Of a stretch of DNA of 64,000 bases, positions 1 to 8,248 are shown one piece after another. The stretch is from Planctomycetota bacterium (GTDB lineage: Bacteria > Planctomycetota > UBA1135 > UBA2386), in contig JAJFFD010000092.1 of NCBI GenBank assembly GCA_021776805.1, positions 149,858 to 213,857 on the forward strand, read 5' to 3'. Made by a program: the position numbers and the translations under genes. Under the pieces are notes generated by a model. That model saw only the letters and a list, made by a program, of their open reading frames with translations. It was not told where the DNA came from and made no database searches. Each line of letters begins with the position of its first letter. Within the stretch, counting starts at the first letter, position 1.

Positions 1-112
1 GGATTCTCCCGGATCCGAATTTTCCCGCCATCGCAGCAAAGATCTGCTCAGCTTTTATCGCGGTAAAGATGAACCGTTCGGGTCCAGAGCTTCGCTCCCA
101 GCTTCGCAACAT
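1..112 (-). CDS. Possible partial ORF running off the left edge
   Basis: Reading leftwards, an ATG at 112 opens a frame of 37 codons with no stop before the window edge. It lies downstream of the 127-residue ORF in the same orientation, so it could be the next gene of the mobile element. I see no good ribosome binding site (only an A-rich stretch), no signal peptide and no recognisable domain. A very short 13-codon frame preceded by AAGGAG ends just before it. This may be chance; only sequence to the left can decide. Confidence 0.2.
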   Translation of the reverse strand, partial: MLRSWERSSGPERFIFTAIKAEQIFAAMAGKFGSGRI

Positions 113-240
113 TTTTCTTAGGCGACCCACGAGTGTCCTGAAAATCCTGTTGTGGACATGGCACTCCTTACAAACGCCAGAAACTCATGGCGGAGCTACA
201 CTAGCAAGATCTTGCCTTGGTAGAACAAGCCGGCGAGGGA

Positions 241-624
241 TCACGCCCAGGCACGGCTAGCCTCGTGAGGATCTTCTTGTTCCCGACCTGCGAACTGGGC
301 AGAGAAACTTGAGTACCAGTTCTCGCAGTACAGCCACAGGAAGTCGCAGAACTCCTCGCTTGAATCAAAAGCGGGGAGTAATCCTCGGCTCATCCGATCG
401 AACAAAGCCCAGGACAGTGGAGCAAAAAGATGGTCACCAGCAAACTTGTCTCCCAAGTCAGTAGATTGGAACTGCAAGAAACAACTCAGTAGCCCAAGAG
501 CAGTTTCCCAGGACTCTTGAAGGGAAGAGGCGTCGCCAAGGAGATTGAAGACTTGGTACTCGAGGAAAGCCTTCTGTGGATCCCACTTGAGGTCCTGACA
601 AGAATCAATCTCAAGCGCGTTCAC
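241..624 (-). CDS. Small hypothetical protein of the mobile element
   Basis: This is a 127-residue acidic, aromatic-rich protein that I do not recognise. It has no signal peptide, membrane span or cysteine motif. Its start lies 14 bp inside the end of the upstream replication-initiator gene, so the two are probably co-transcribed and translationally coupled. The local base composition is noticeably more AT-rich than the host genes from 2.1 kb onward, as it is for the initiator. Its position directly after a rolling-circle initiator would suit a small accessory or structural gene of a phage-like or plasmid-like element, but that is inference from context only. Confidence 0.5.
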   Translation of the reverse strand: MNALEIDSCQDLKWDPQKAFLEYQVFNLLGDASSLQESWETALGLLSCFLQFQSTDLGDKFAGDHLFAPLSWALFDRMSRGLLPAFDSSEEFCDFLWLYCENWYSSFSAQFAGREQEDPHEASRAWA

Positions 625-1717
625 TCTTGGCGGGGGAGGTGCCGGAGGACCTTGAAGCTTGGGACTTGTCGAAGGGGAGAATATCCTCTTTCTGCATATT
701 GATACCCTTACGAGCAGAGAGGTCTCGGTAGACCCGAGCTGCCTCCAAGTCTTCAGCGGTGAGCCTTGGCATCCCTATCCGGAGGAGATCATCTGGATCA
801 ACACCCGCAGTTACCAACCGCGAGAACTGCCGAGCAATTCGAAAGTCATTCTCAATGGTCTTGTGCGTCACCTGCTTTCTCCTTGGTCGAATTGTTGCTC
901 TCTTTGCACTTCCAACGATTCTTCCAAACCAGCGCATCCTCTTTCTCCTCTCAGGATGTTTCGCCGAATACGAGTTTGGATTCCGAACATCAAAGAAGTC
1001 GGCAATCAACGATGCCCACAACACTCCGAGATCCACTCCTTCCTTGATCAACTCGGGATAGATTGCTTCTGCCCATTCATCTCGAAGTCGAAGTTCCCAT
1101 CGAATGGCATCTACAACCCCATTGCTCTGTACAGACTTGTCGTAGATAGCGAGGACTCGATCTGACTTGGGATCTCCTGCATAAAAAGTCTCACCAAGTA
1201 GGCCATCAGGTCCATTCGAAGAGTAGAACTGAGCTTTCTTGGCTTTGGTGTGAACTCCATCCTTCCATCCAGACTTGACCTTCCCATCCCCAACAACTTT
1301 CTCTTGCACAGTCTTCTTTCGAATCTGCCGAGGAGTGAAGAATCGATCATGATCATCAAAAGCCAAATCAATCCGCCTCAATCGGATCCCAGATGACAGT
1401 TCGGATAGCTCGTTCAAGAGACGAAGTAGTTCGGCAGTACCAACTGCTGAACAAGCCCGACCTTGAAGAGTCAATCGTGTTGACCAAGTAGAAGACCTCC
1501 ACGTCAGAGTTGAGCTGGAGGGACCTTTGGCGATTTGGTAGCTCTTGGACTTCTTGGAGAAATGCCAGTTCTTCACTCCCCAGTCTTCTCCAAGATGATT
1601 CTGAAGAAGGTCGATTACTGACTCGGGAAGGTGTCCAAAACTGAGGTCCAAGTAATCGATACAGACTTGGCTCTTACGTCCTGCCTGAGTTGGGGTTGTA
1701 CCTCTCGACGTCATCAT
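611..1717 (-). CDS. Rep_trans-family rolling-circle replication initiation protein
   Basis: The product (368 residues) resembles the phage/plasmid replication initiation factors of the Rep_trans/NicK type, which nick a double-strand origin and start rolling-circle replication. The central block reads FYAGDPKSDRVLAIYDKS and is followed by RWELRLRDEWAEAI. This matches the family signature in which a conserved Gly-x-x-x-Ser-Asp-x-x-x-x-x-Tyr-Asp-Lys motif precedes a Trp-Glu-x-Arg-x-Arg helix. An earlier Arg-Ile-Asp-Leu-Ala-Phe-Asp segment fits the metal-binding strand. The C-terminal ~60 residues are basic to mixed and poorly conserved. Two adjacent ATG codons begin the frame; no strong ribosome binding site is visible. 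The lower GC content and the neighbouring ssrA fragment indicate an acquired element. The family assignment is fairly firm; whether it is an ICE, inovirus-like prophage or integrated plasmid is open. Confidence 0.72.
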   Translation of the reverse strand: MMTSRGTTPTQAGRKSQVCIDYLDLSFGHLPESVIDLLQNHLGEDWGVKNWHFSKKSKSYQIAKGPSSSTLTWRSSTWSTRLTLQGRACSAVGTAELLRLLNELSELSSGIRLRRIDLAFDDHDRFFTPRQIRKKTVQEKVVGDGKVKSGWKDGVHTKAKKAQFYSSNGPDGLLGETFYAGDPKSDRVLAIYDKSVQSNGVVDAIRWELRLRDEWAEAIYPELIKEGVDLGVLWASLIADFFDVRNPNSYSAKHPERRKRMRWFGRIVGSAKRATIRPRRKQVTHKTIENDFRIARQFSRLVTAGVDPDDLLRIGMPRLTAEDLEAARVYRDLSARKGINMQKEDILPFDKSQASRSSGTSPAKSERA

Positions 1718-1910
1718 CGCCGTGAGGTGCTGCTCCCCGTGTCACAGAGGGCCGAGCCATTCAGGACCCTCATGGTGGGGGGGTAGTGATTGGGGATTCC
1801 GATTCCGACTCTGCTCACCCCAGTGCTCACCAAGGGTGATGGTGGTTTCAGGTCCGTGTGCAGACCCAGTTGTCTGCCGAACTTGCGACAGCAGTCCAGA
1901 GAGTCTCTTT

Positions 1911-1936
1911 GGGTTCGATTCCCGCCGCCTCCACCA
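1911..1936 (+). repeat. tmRNA (ssrA) 3'-end fragment, probable attachment site
   Basis: These 26 bases carry the T-loop TTCGATT, the 3' strand of a T-stem, an acceptor strand and a terminal CCA, in the form typical of bacterial tmRNA 3' ends (GGTTCGATTCCCGCCGCC, then TCCACCA). The 5' strand of the T-stem upstream is TTGGG rather than the GCGGG needed to pair fully. No acceptor 5' strand, SmpB-binding D-loop analogue or tag reading frame is present in the 200 bp before it. It is therefore a fragment and not a working gene. Integrases of mobile elements commonly recombine into tmRNA 3' ends and leave exactly such a duplicate at the far end of the insert. Given its orientation, the intact tmRNA should lie to the left, beyond the window. 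Confidence 0.65.
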
Positions 1937-2067
1937 TTCCTCCTCCTCTCCAGCTCCCCGCTACCTGCGGGTACAAGCTGGGGACAGCTGCTGCCGTACC
2001 CCCGTATTACGCATTCGCATAGCAGTACCGATGCCAGCCATCAGTTCTTGATGGGCTTGAAGATCCC

Positions 2068-2096
2068 TTGTTACGGCAAATTTAGGGAATTAGCAT
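2068..2096 (+). promoter_or_regulatory. Possible sigma-70-type promoter for the lipoprotein gene
   Basis: TTGTTA and TAGCAT are separated by 17 bases and sit immediately upstream of the ATG at 2104. Each box matches four of six consensus positions. The implied transcription start is at or within a few bases of the start codon. That would make the message nearly leaderless, in keeping with the absence of a ribosome binding site close to this ATG. Confidence 0.25.
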
Positions 2097-2103
2097 TAAC
2101 CCT

Positions 2104-4230
2104 ATGCCCGCCCTCGCCCGCCTCAGCCTTAGCGCCCTCTGTCTATTTGCGTTCTCCTGTGCGGACTCGGGCGGGGCTGCCTCGACCAAGCTTCCGCCGG
2201 CTCCTAGCGGACTTCCCAGCGGCATTCCGGACGGCGCCTTCCTGGAACTCGACAAGGGAGTTCGGCCAGTCCATGTGGGCGAGATTCTACGCTTCGATCT
2301 GCCAGCTGCGCTCCCCTACGACAGCGAGTCGCCACTGCTCACGCCCTCGACGAGCATCCCGGTTGTTTGGTTGGCGGCCAGTGGCGGAGATGCAGTTCTC
2401 TTCTCGCAGGCAGAGCTTCCGGAGGCAAAGACCCTGCTGAGTCTGGTGCCACATCTGGACAGCGGCGCCTACACAGCGGTTTTCGATCTCGGGCTGATCC
2501 GGGCGCGGATCCTCGTCGAAATACAGGACGAGACGGTCTTCTCGAATCCCCAGACAGAGATTTCTACGGCGACGGATCAGCTCGAGCAAAGACTCGCTGA
2601 TCTCAATCAATCGATTGCTGTCCTCACTGATGGGGGTCTAGCTGCCGCCATGACGGTCTTGCATGGGAATGCGGAACAGGACCTGCAGGACTTCAAAGCC
2701 GCACTGGCCGCAGCTTCTTTCGGGGATCTACAGGGGGTAGCGGAGTGGTTGCACGCAAATCGTGATCTGATCGCAGGCCTTGAGTCTGGGGATGCAGGTG
2801 GGCAACTCAGCCCTCAGGAAGCCCAGGGATACCATGATTGGGAAGCGAACTTGGATCTTGCTCAAGAGCTGGGCAGTCAAGCATTGGCGAGAATCGATTC
2901 CGGATTGTTGAGTCTGTGGGTGGCAACGGAGAGTCCATTGCCTCTCCTCACTCCCGTCTTGGAGCTGTTGGAGATCCCTGCATTGATCCGGTCGGTTGCT
3001 CGGCTCGAGATCGGCGAGGGAGCCCTGCTGGTCAACAGTTCACTGGGGATCCCGGTCTTCCCCAAGAGTCTCGAGCTGAAACTGGCGGAAGTCTCCGCCT
3101 TTCACCTCAGCAACATCCCAGAGGGCGAAACCTTGGCCTTCGGGACCGGCTCCGTCACCCCGGTCACTCTGGAGGGCATCTCAACTTCCGTATCATCCGC
3201 GAGCCGTGGCATGCGACATCCTCGGGTCCGCCTCTTGCTCGAGGACATCGATGATGCCATCGAGTGTCTTGGTGGTGAAGGCTTGCTCTATGACGGCGGC
3301 GGGGCACTGGACGCGGATATCCTCGACCTATCCGATCAATTGCTTGCGGATCTTGCTGCTGAGAGCGAAGTCCCCGTCTTACATAACTTGAACAGTCCTG
3401 GCATCGACTTGAGTTGGTCGAATCCTGAGCTCACGTTCTTTCCCCTGGTTGGAGTCAACGGTGGTAACTCCGTCCTCGCCCTCCTGTTGGCAGGCGACTC
3501 GCAGGTAGACATCCTGGAGTTGTTCGTGAATGCCAATCGGCTTGATCTGGATCCTGAGTTCAGGACCTCATTGCAGGTGAGCGTAGAGGTCAATGCTTTC
3601 AAATACGGTGCTGTCTCCGCAGCCTTGGACGCCGAGAGCAACCAGTTCGATGTCACAATCGAGGGGACCGGGCTGATGACACAGTACGCGGTGGCCACCT
3701 TTCCTCATGGGGTAACGCCGGATCCCGCGACGGTGACCTTTAGCAATTTGCCGGTCAGCGCCCCTTCACCCCTGAAGCTCGTCCTGCCGTACAGCGCCGA
3801 TCCGGCACACTACGTCGGTGGTCGGTGGAAGATCTATGCCTGGTTGCGAGCGGTAGACGGCAGTATCGGTCCGGAGGCCCCGGAGTTTGCGTCGGTGAGG
3901 TATCACCAGCGACACGCTTTCAACTTGCCGCCAACAACCTCGGCTGGTGGCGCAGGCTTCAGTTTTGGGCCATTCCAAACCAATGGTCTCCACTTGGTCC
4001 TGGAGACTCGCGAGATTCCTGCGAGCAATTCGGTGGAGCTATCAGCCGGCTGGCCGCCGCTCTTGCCGCCGCCATTTGCAGCGATCTACACCCTGCGCAG
4101 CTGGGACTCGCAGGGAACCATGCTCAACATTTGGTCCAACGGCTTCAACATCAATAGCCGGATCATCCCCCGTGCCGAGTTTGATCAGATCGATTCGATT
4201 ACGATTCACTACGACAATGGGGTGAGGTAG
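2104..4230 (+). CDS. Large secreted lipoprotein of unknown function
   Basis: The 708-residue product begins with a hydrophobic signal segment ending in LFAFSC, a lipobox-like site, so the mature protein should be lipid-anchored at Cys19. The next 40 residues are a flexible, Pro/Gly/Ser-rich linker. The remainder alternates beta-rich stretches with a helical region (roughly residues 145-270) that looks like a coiled or helical hairpin domain. The C-terminal part around residues 520-700 is beta-rich and could be immunoglobulin-like. I recognise no enzyme motif. It is the first host gene to the right of the putative attachment site and is convergent with the racemase gene. The start is the only sensible one because the signal peptide begins there, although no ribosome binding site is seen. 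Confidence 0.72.
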   Translation: MPALARLSLSALCLFAFSCADSGGAASTKLPPAPSGLPSGIPDGAFLELDKGVRPVHVGEILRFDLPAALPYDSESPLLTPSTSIPVVWLAASGGDAVLFSQAELPEAKTLLSLVPHLDSGAYTAVFDLGLIRARILVEIQDETVFSNPQTEISTATDQLEQRLADLNQSIAVLTDGGLAAAMTVLHGNAEQDLQDFKAALAAASFGDLQGVAEWLHANRDLIAGLESGDAGGQLSPQEAQGYHDWEANLDLAQELGSQALARIDSGLLSLWVATESPLPLLTPVLELLEIPALIRSVARLEIGEGALLVNSSLGIPVFPKSLELKLAEVSAFHLSNIPEGETLAFGTGSVTPVTLEGISTSVSSASRGMRHPRVRLLLEDIDDAIECLGGEGLLYDGGGALDADILDLSDQLLADLAAESEVPVLHNLNSPGIDLSWSNPELTFFPLVGVNGGNSVLALLLAGDSQVDILELFVNANRLDLDPEFRTSLQVSVEVNAFKYGAVSAALDAESNQFDVTIEGTGLMTQYAVATFPHGVTPDPATVTFSNLPVSAPSPLKLVLPYSADPAHYVGGRWKIYAWLRAVDGSIGPEAPEFASVRYHQRHAFNLPPTTSAGGAGFSFGPFQTNGLHLVLETREIPASNSVELSAGWPPLLPPPFAAIYTLRSWDSQGTMLNIWSNGFNINSRIIPRAEFDQIDSITIHYDNGVR

Positions 4231-4506
4231 GCGGCAAGGCTGCAGACCTTAGTAGAGGGGGTGTGGGGATACTCGGACTCGGCGCCGCTAGGATGCCTGT
4301 ATTGCAGACGAAGCGAGGCCCGAAGCAAAGGTGCCGAAGTCCGGAAGCAATCATCCAGTCAGGACTTGCCCTTCCTTCCGCCGAACCTTGGTTCTGGTCT
4401 TCTGTCTCCTGGCGGCCTCTGTCCCGCTGATTCTTCCTGGGAGTGCTGGGTAAGTTCTTCAATCGGGCAAGCAACAACCAGTTGCATTGGTCGCGAATGC
4501 CCTGCC
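4231..4506. other. Intergenic region between convergent genes, no gene seen
   Basis: These 276 bases separate the stop codons of the lipoprotein and racemase genes. Short ORFs on both strands overlap each other and lack ribosome binding sites or recognisable content. I see no clear hairpin with a T-run, although a terminator for each side would be expected here. Confidence 0.5.
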
Positions 4507-5598
4507 CTAGGGTGAGACCTGCGCGTCTGGAATTGCTGTGGTCTTCATCACCTTGGTAACGAATGGCGAAGTCATTGAGCGGACCAAGGCACCATAGTCG
4601 AGTTGGAAGCTGAGTTCGGCGCCGACAGGCAGCGAGTGGCTAGCGCTGTGCACGAGCAAGTGGTCGCTGCTCGAGGCGAGGATTTCAATTCCCGGGGGCG
4701 GCTGAAGACCACTGGGATCAATGTCCTGTCGGCCGATGGCGAGGATTGTCTGGCAGATTTCGCCGCGATCCGATGCTTCCGGTATTTCGCCGAATGCGTT
4801 TTGTGAGATCTCTCCCCATGGCAGAGATGGCTTGGTCTTCGACTCGATTACTTCGGCGATGAGGGTGATGGCATCGCTGTGCAAGCCATCGATCACTCGG
4901 CGATGGAGGGTTTCTCGACCGAGCAAGATCGATTCTCCCAAACGGAGATTGTTGATTCGTCCAGAGTCCGCGCCGCTGAGAGCCCACTGGAGGTTGGCAG
5001 AGTTGCCTCCAGAGACGAGAGCGAGCTTGGTGCCAATGCTTGTTGCGATGGAATCGGCCAGTCGCGAGAGTTCAGCCATGTTCTCTGCGTCGGGAGACAC
5101 CCCGCTACGGCAGGCTAGATTGCTGCCGATACCCAAGAGTTCGACTCTTGGCAAACGCAGGGTTTCGTGCACGGTCTTCTCCAGGTCGCGGGGCAAGATC
5201 CCTTCTCGAAGGTCCCCGAGCTCTACCATGAGGACGATGCCGTGGTTTCGTTTGGCTGTCTGTGCAGCGCTGGATAGCTTGTTGATGATTTCGAGTTCCG
5301 TGTTGAAGCTCACATCTGCATGCCTGACCACCCGGTCCACCTGGCTGAGCATGGGAGAGCGGATGAGGGTCATGGACGCCTCGATCCCCGCTTGACGCAT
5401 CGCTTCTATGTTCTCGATGCGGGAATCGCCGAGCCCACTCACACCAGCGCGAATTAACAGGGCCGCGATCTCTGGAGACCCGAGGCAGGCCTTTGTGACG
5501 CCGGTAACCGTGATCCCGCGGTTGCCTAGCCGTGCGACCAATATGCGGGCGTTATGGAGGATCTTGTCGAGATCGATCTCCAGCCGGGGTGCGTTCAT
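4507..5598 (-). CDS. Fold-III PLP-dependent amino-acid racemase (ornithine/alanine racemase-like)
   Basis: The 363-residue protein has the alanine-racemase-like TIM barrel that binds pyridoxal phosphate. Near the N-terminus, GVTKACLG carries the expected Schiff-base lysine. Later segments such as GIGSNLACRSG and VSGGNSANL, followed by NNLRLGESILLG, fit the phosphate-binding and dimer-interface regions of the ornithine racemase (Orr) type rather than canonical Alr. A shortened C-terminal beta domain follows. It would interconvert L- and D-forms of an amino acid in the cytoplasm; the substrate cannot be read from sequence. Its ATG overlaps the stop of the DUF1611 gene by four bases (ATGA), so the two are translationally coupled and probably act together in D-amino-acid use. 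Confidence 0.78.
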   Translation of the reverse strand: MNAPRLEIDLDKILHNARILVARLGNRGITVTGVTKACLGSPEIAALLIRAGVSGLGDSRIENIEAMRQAGIEASMTLIRSPMLSQVDRVVRHADVSFNTELEIINKLSSAAQTAKRNHGIVLMVELGDLREGILPRDLEKTVHETLRLPRVELLGIGSNLACRSGVSPDAENMAELSRLADSIATSIGTKLALVSGGNSANLQWALSGADSGRINNLRLGESILLGRETLHRRVIDGLHSDAITLIAEVIESKTKPSLPWGEISQNAFGEIPEASDRGEICQTILAIGRQDIDPSGLQPPPGIEILASSSDHLLVHSASHSLPVGAELSFQLDYGALVRSMTSPFVTKVMKTTAIPDAQVSP

Positions 5599-6734
5599 CG
5601 CGCGCCTGCGGCAAACTTCTTCTCGAGACTGGGGAAGGCCAGGCGGATCATTTCCAGCAGGCGCTCTGGAGACTTGGTCAAGGCATCGGTGGCGGGAATG
5701 CCGAGTTCGAGCTCATAGAGCGTGATGGCCGAGTCTACCTCGGCCTCGGTCATGTGCTCGTGGTTGATCGTGAGACCGATGACTTTCGTATTCGCGAAAG
5801 TTTCGATGAGGTGAATCTCCTTGGCGGGCATCGGCATCGGCATCTGCGCGAAGTCGCAGCGATGGGGTCGACCTGGGGCGTGCTGTAGCACGACCCCATC
5901 AGGACAGCTGCCTCGGAGGATGAAGGAGGAGGTTGAGAATGCGGGATGACTCAGGGAGCCTTGCCCTTCGATGAGAATCACGTCGGGGTTCTCGTTCTCA
6001 AAGGCTTCAATGATCTTGGCTTCCAGCTCACCGGCGCAGAATTGCGAGGGGATGGCATCGAGGGCAACACCATACCGAGCTCCTTGGATCAATCCTGTTT
6101 GCCCGGTCCCAACCATGACCGTCTTGACGCCGCGGTCGTTGAGCGCGCGGTTGAGAATAGTGGCGGTGGTGCGCTTGCCGATGGCGCAGTCGGTACCGAG
6201 CACGGCGACTCGCGGGCAGGTGACCGCGGCGATTCGGCCGCTGAACATTTGCAGATCTTTTTTGGGTCTTGGCTTTCGGATGTCGAGGATCTTTACCTGC
6301 CGCGCTGCACTTGCCGCCGCGAAGACCGGGTCATCGTTCAGAAACTCGTGGAGACCGTTCACGATGTTCATCCCGCAATTGATGGCTTCGAGCACTAGAC
6401 CGCGCTCACCGTCGGATAGCATCCCACTAGCAGGCGCCATTCCGAAGATGAAGTAGTCGGGCACATGTCCGACTTGTGCCAGGGCCTGCGCGAGGTCGCG
6501 ACAGATAGGGATACCCTTCGACGCTTCGCCAAGGGCGATACCGGCATCGATACCACTCTGCTCGCTGTCTATGACAGCGAGGATCTCATACAGCTCCGAG
6601 TGACGGACGAGGCCATTGGCAGTCTTACCGTCGATTGCGCCGAAGTTCGCTTCGCAGTAGACGATTGCGGTCTTCTTGTCGGAAAGATGATCGCCAGCAT
6701 CGCTCTGCGAGGCGGCAGACGGGAATTCGGACAT
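5595..6734 (-). CDS. DUF1611 (DgcN-like) P-loop protein
   Basis: This protein (379 residues from the chosen start) belongs to the DUF1611 family. An N-terminal Rossmann-like domain (about residues 20-150) is followed by a P-loop NTPase-like domain with LGTDCAIGKRTT and, further on, VILIEGQGSLSHP. Known members include DgcN, which works with the epimerase DgcA in D-glutamate catabolism. The ORF track starts 23 codons earlier at a TTG. I prefer the ATG at 6734 because GAGGAG lies six bases before it and the extra residues look random. The gene leads a two-gene operon with the racemase. The 192-bp gap upstream contains a TTGACA box, but no convincing -10 at the right distance. Confidence 0.78.
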   Translation of the reverse strand: MSEFPSAASQSDAGDHLSDKKTAIVYCEANFGAIDGKTANGLVRHSELYEILAVIDSEQSGIDAGIALGEASKGIPICRDLAQALAQVGHVPDYFIFGMAPASGMLSDGERGLVLEAINCGMNIVNGLHEFLNDDPVFAAASAARQVKILDIRKPRPKKDLQMFSGRIAAVTCPRVAVLGTDCAIGKRTTATILNRALNDRGVKTVMVGTGQTGLIQGARYGVALDAIPSQFCAGELEAKIIEAFENENPDVILIEGQGSLSHPAFSTSSFILRGSCPDGVVLQHAPGRPHRCDFAQMPMPMPAKEIHLIETFANTKVIGLTINHEHMTEAEVDSAITLYELELGIPATDALTKSPERLLEMIRLAFPSLEKKFAAGAR

Positions 6735-6926
6735 TGTCACTCCTCGAGTCGGGCTCAGAGGAGGCAACCAGAATCGTGCCGGCCGAAGTTGGCCGAATGT
6801 CAACGAGAGGTCCCCGCTAAGTCGGGCTTAGGTGGCCCATGATATCACAGGTCACAAAGCGATTATCGACATTCGAAGATCGGGCGTTGAGCGGCTGCTT
6901 TGCGGCGAGCTCCGCCAGGCTTCCGA

Positions 6927-7883
6927 TCACGCAGGCTGCAGAGCCCGGTAACGATGATGGATCCACAGATACTGTTCGGGGAAGCGACGGATCAAAGTTT
7001 CGAGGCTGAGATTGATCTTCTCGACGGTCTGTTGGATGTCGATTGCGAGATGACCGGTCTTCTCCGGCTGGATGACTTCTTGGATCACCCATTTGAAACG
7101 GAAGCCGTTGCCGACCCGGATGCTGGCAGCGACCATCAGTGGGTACCCTCGGCGGACACCGATAGTGGCTGCGGCGCGCTTGCAACTCGCCATCCGTCCA
7201 AACCAAGGGGCTTGTACGCCGCGATTGCGCTGATGGTGGTCGATGGCCTGAACCAGCACGCCGCCCTCGTCCAGGGCTGTGACGGCGTCGCGGATCCCGC
7301 CGCGTCGATTGTGGACCTGAAGGCCAGCGCGAGCACGGGAGGCGAGTAGCCAATTGTTGAGTAGCGGGTTGCTGGGGACGCGAGCGGTGACGTGAGCATC
7401 ATAGCCGGCGAAGGAAACACCGATGGCACCGCACTCCCATCCTCCGAGGTGTCCACTGACCCCAATCCAAGGGCTGGCTAGACCGGAATCGCGGAGCGCG
7501 CTCATGTCTACCCGATCCTCGAAAGTGCGTTTGTTCAACCGAGTGGTTGCGAAGATGGTGTCGAGGGCGACTTTGTAGAGGTTGGCAGTTCCCTTGCGGG
7601 CGAGTTTTAACAACTTCTTGTCGTCGGTCTCCTGGGGGTACGCAAGGCGCAGGGTGATGAGCGCATATCTTTGGCGCTTCTTGAACAGCCGGACGTGTGT
7701 TTCGCCTAGAAGGCCAGCGACGCGGTAGATGAGACCCTCGGGCAGGCATCCGATGGTGGTGAAAGTGACTCGGCAGATCAGGTACGAAAGCCACTGTATC
7801 TTGGTCGCGATGGGCGGCGTCTCTGTCCAGGCTTGTGCTGCAGTTGCTGAATCGTTCATCGCATACCATGTCCCCGATTCCAT
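6927..7883 (-). CDS. LpxL/HtrB-type lysophospholipid acyltransferase
   Basis: The 318-residue protein matches the lipid A biosynthesis acyltransferase family, which transfers acyl chains to lipid A precursors or related lipids at the inner membrane. The catalytic HX4E motif is seen as GHLGGWE (about residues 144-150). A hydrophobic N-terminal segment around residues 30-55 would anchor it. Later, VLVQAIDHHQRNRGVQAPWFGR corresponds to the substrate-binding block with a conserved Gly-x-x-x-Pro-Phe-like turn, and the C-terminal QYLWIHHRYR matches the family's W-x-H-R-R ending. An internal ATG at 7859 is an alternative start; neither has a clear ribosome binding site. The true acceptor is unknown because no lipid A genes lie nearby. 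Confidence 0.8.
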   Translation of the reverse strand: MESGTWYAMNDSATAAQAWTETPPIATKIQWLSYLICRVTFTTIGCLPEGLIYRVAGLLGETHVRLFKKRQRYALITLRLAYPQETDDKKLLKLARKGTANLYKVALDTIFATTRLNKRTFEDRVDMSALRDSGLASPWIGVSGHLGGWECGAIGVSFAGYDAHVTARVPSNPLLNNWLLASRARAGLQVHNRRGGIRDAVTALDEGGVLVQAIDHHQRNRGVQAPWFGRMASCKRAAATIGVRRGYPLMVAASIRVGNGFRFKWVIQEVIQPEKTGHLAIDIQQTVEKINLSLETLIRRFPEQYLWIHHRYRALQPA

Positions 7884-7941
7884 TCACGAATGGGGGGGCT
7901 GACCGCTGAAATTGCATCGCTAGTCCCCTCCTCGATGCATG

Positions 7942-8007
7942 CCCTGTGTGGCCCAGTCCACAGGGGAGTATCTAGATGTATAGCTTTAGTGTGTGAGGGG
8001 TCTCACA
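7942..8007. repeat. Two small inverted repeats in the 365-bp divergent intergenic region
   Basis: The region 7884-8248 separates two divergent genes and contains no convincing ORF. It holds two hairpins. CCCTGTG (7942) pairs with CACAGGG (7959) around a 10-base loop, and TGTGAG (7992) pairs with CTCACA (8002) around four bases. Neither is followed by a T-run, so they are more likely operators or leader structures than terminators. No known riboswitch or small RNA was recognised. Confidence 0.35.
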
Positions 8008-8248
8008 TCCAGGAATTACACCCGTGCCTGCGGTCACATCTTGATCATGGAGAATCAGGTTTGCGTACGGGAAGTGCTTCCAAGGAGCAGAACGAGACAA
8101 AATAGTCGGCGAAGCAAAACTGGCCAGGCTGCAGTGTTCCGAATTGCTATGGTCTCTGGCCGGAGATAGCGATGAATGAGCTCGGGAACTTGGAAGGAGA
8201 GGCCAACCTCGACTCGGAGCGTGCGAGGCCCATTTCCTGGAAGGTCCC

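Noticed and set aside
1718-1936. A complete tmRNA gene ending at 1936
   Set aside because: The 3' end is convincing, but no matching acceptor 5' strand, GGATTCGAC-type D-loop region or tag peptide frame occurs in the preceding 200 bp, and the T-stem is broken.
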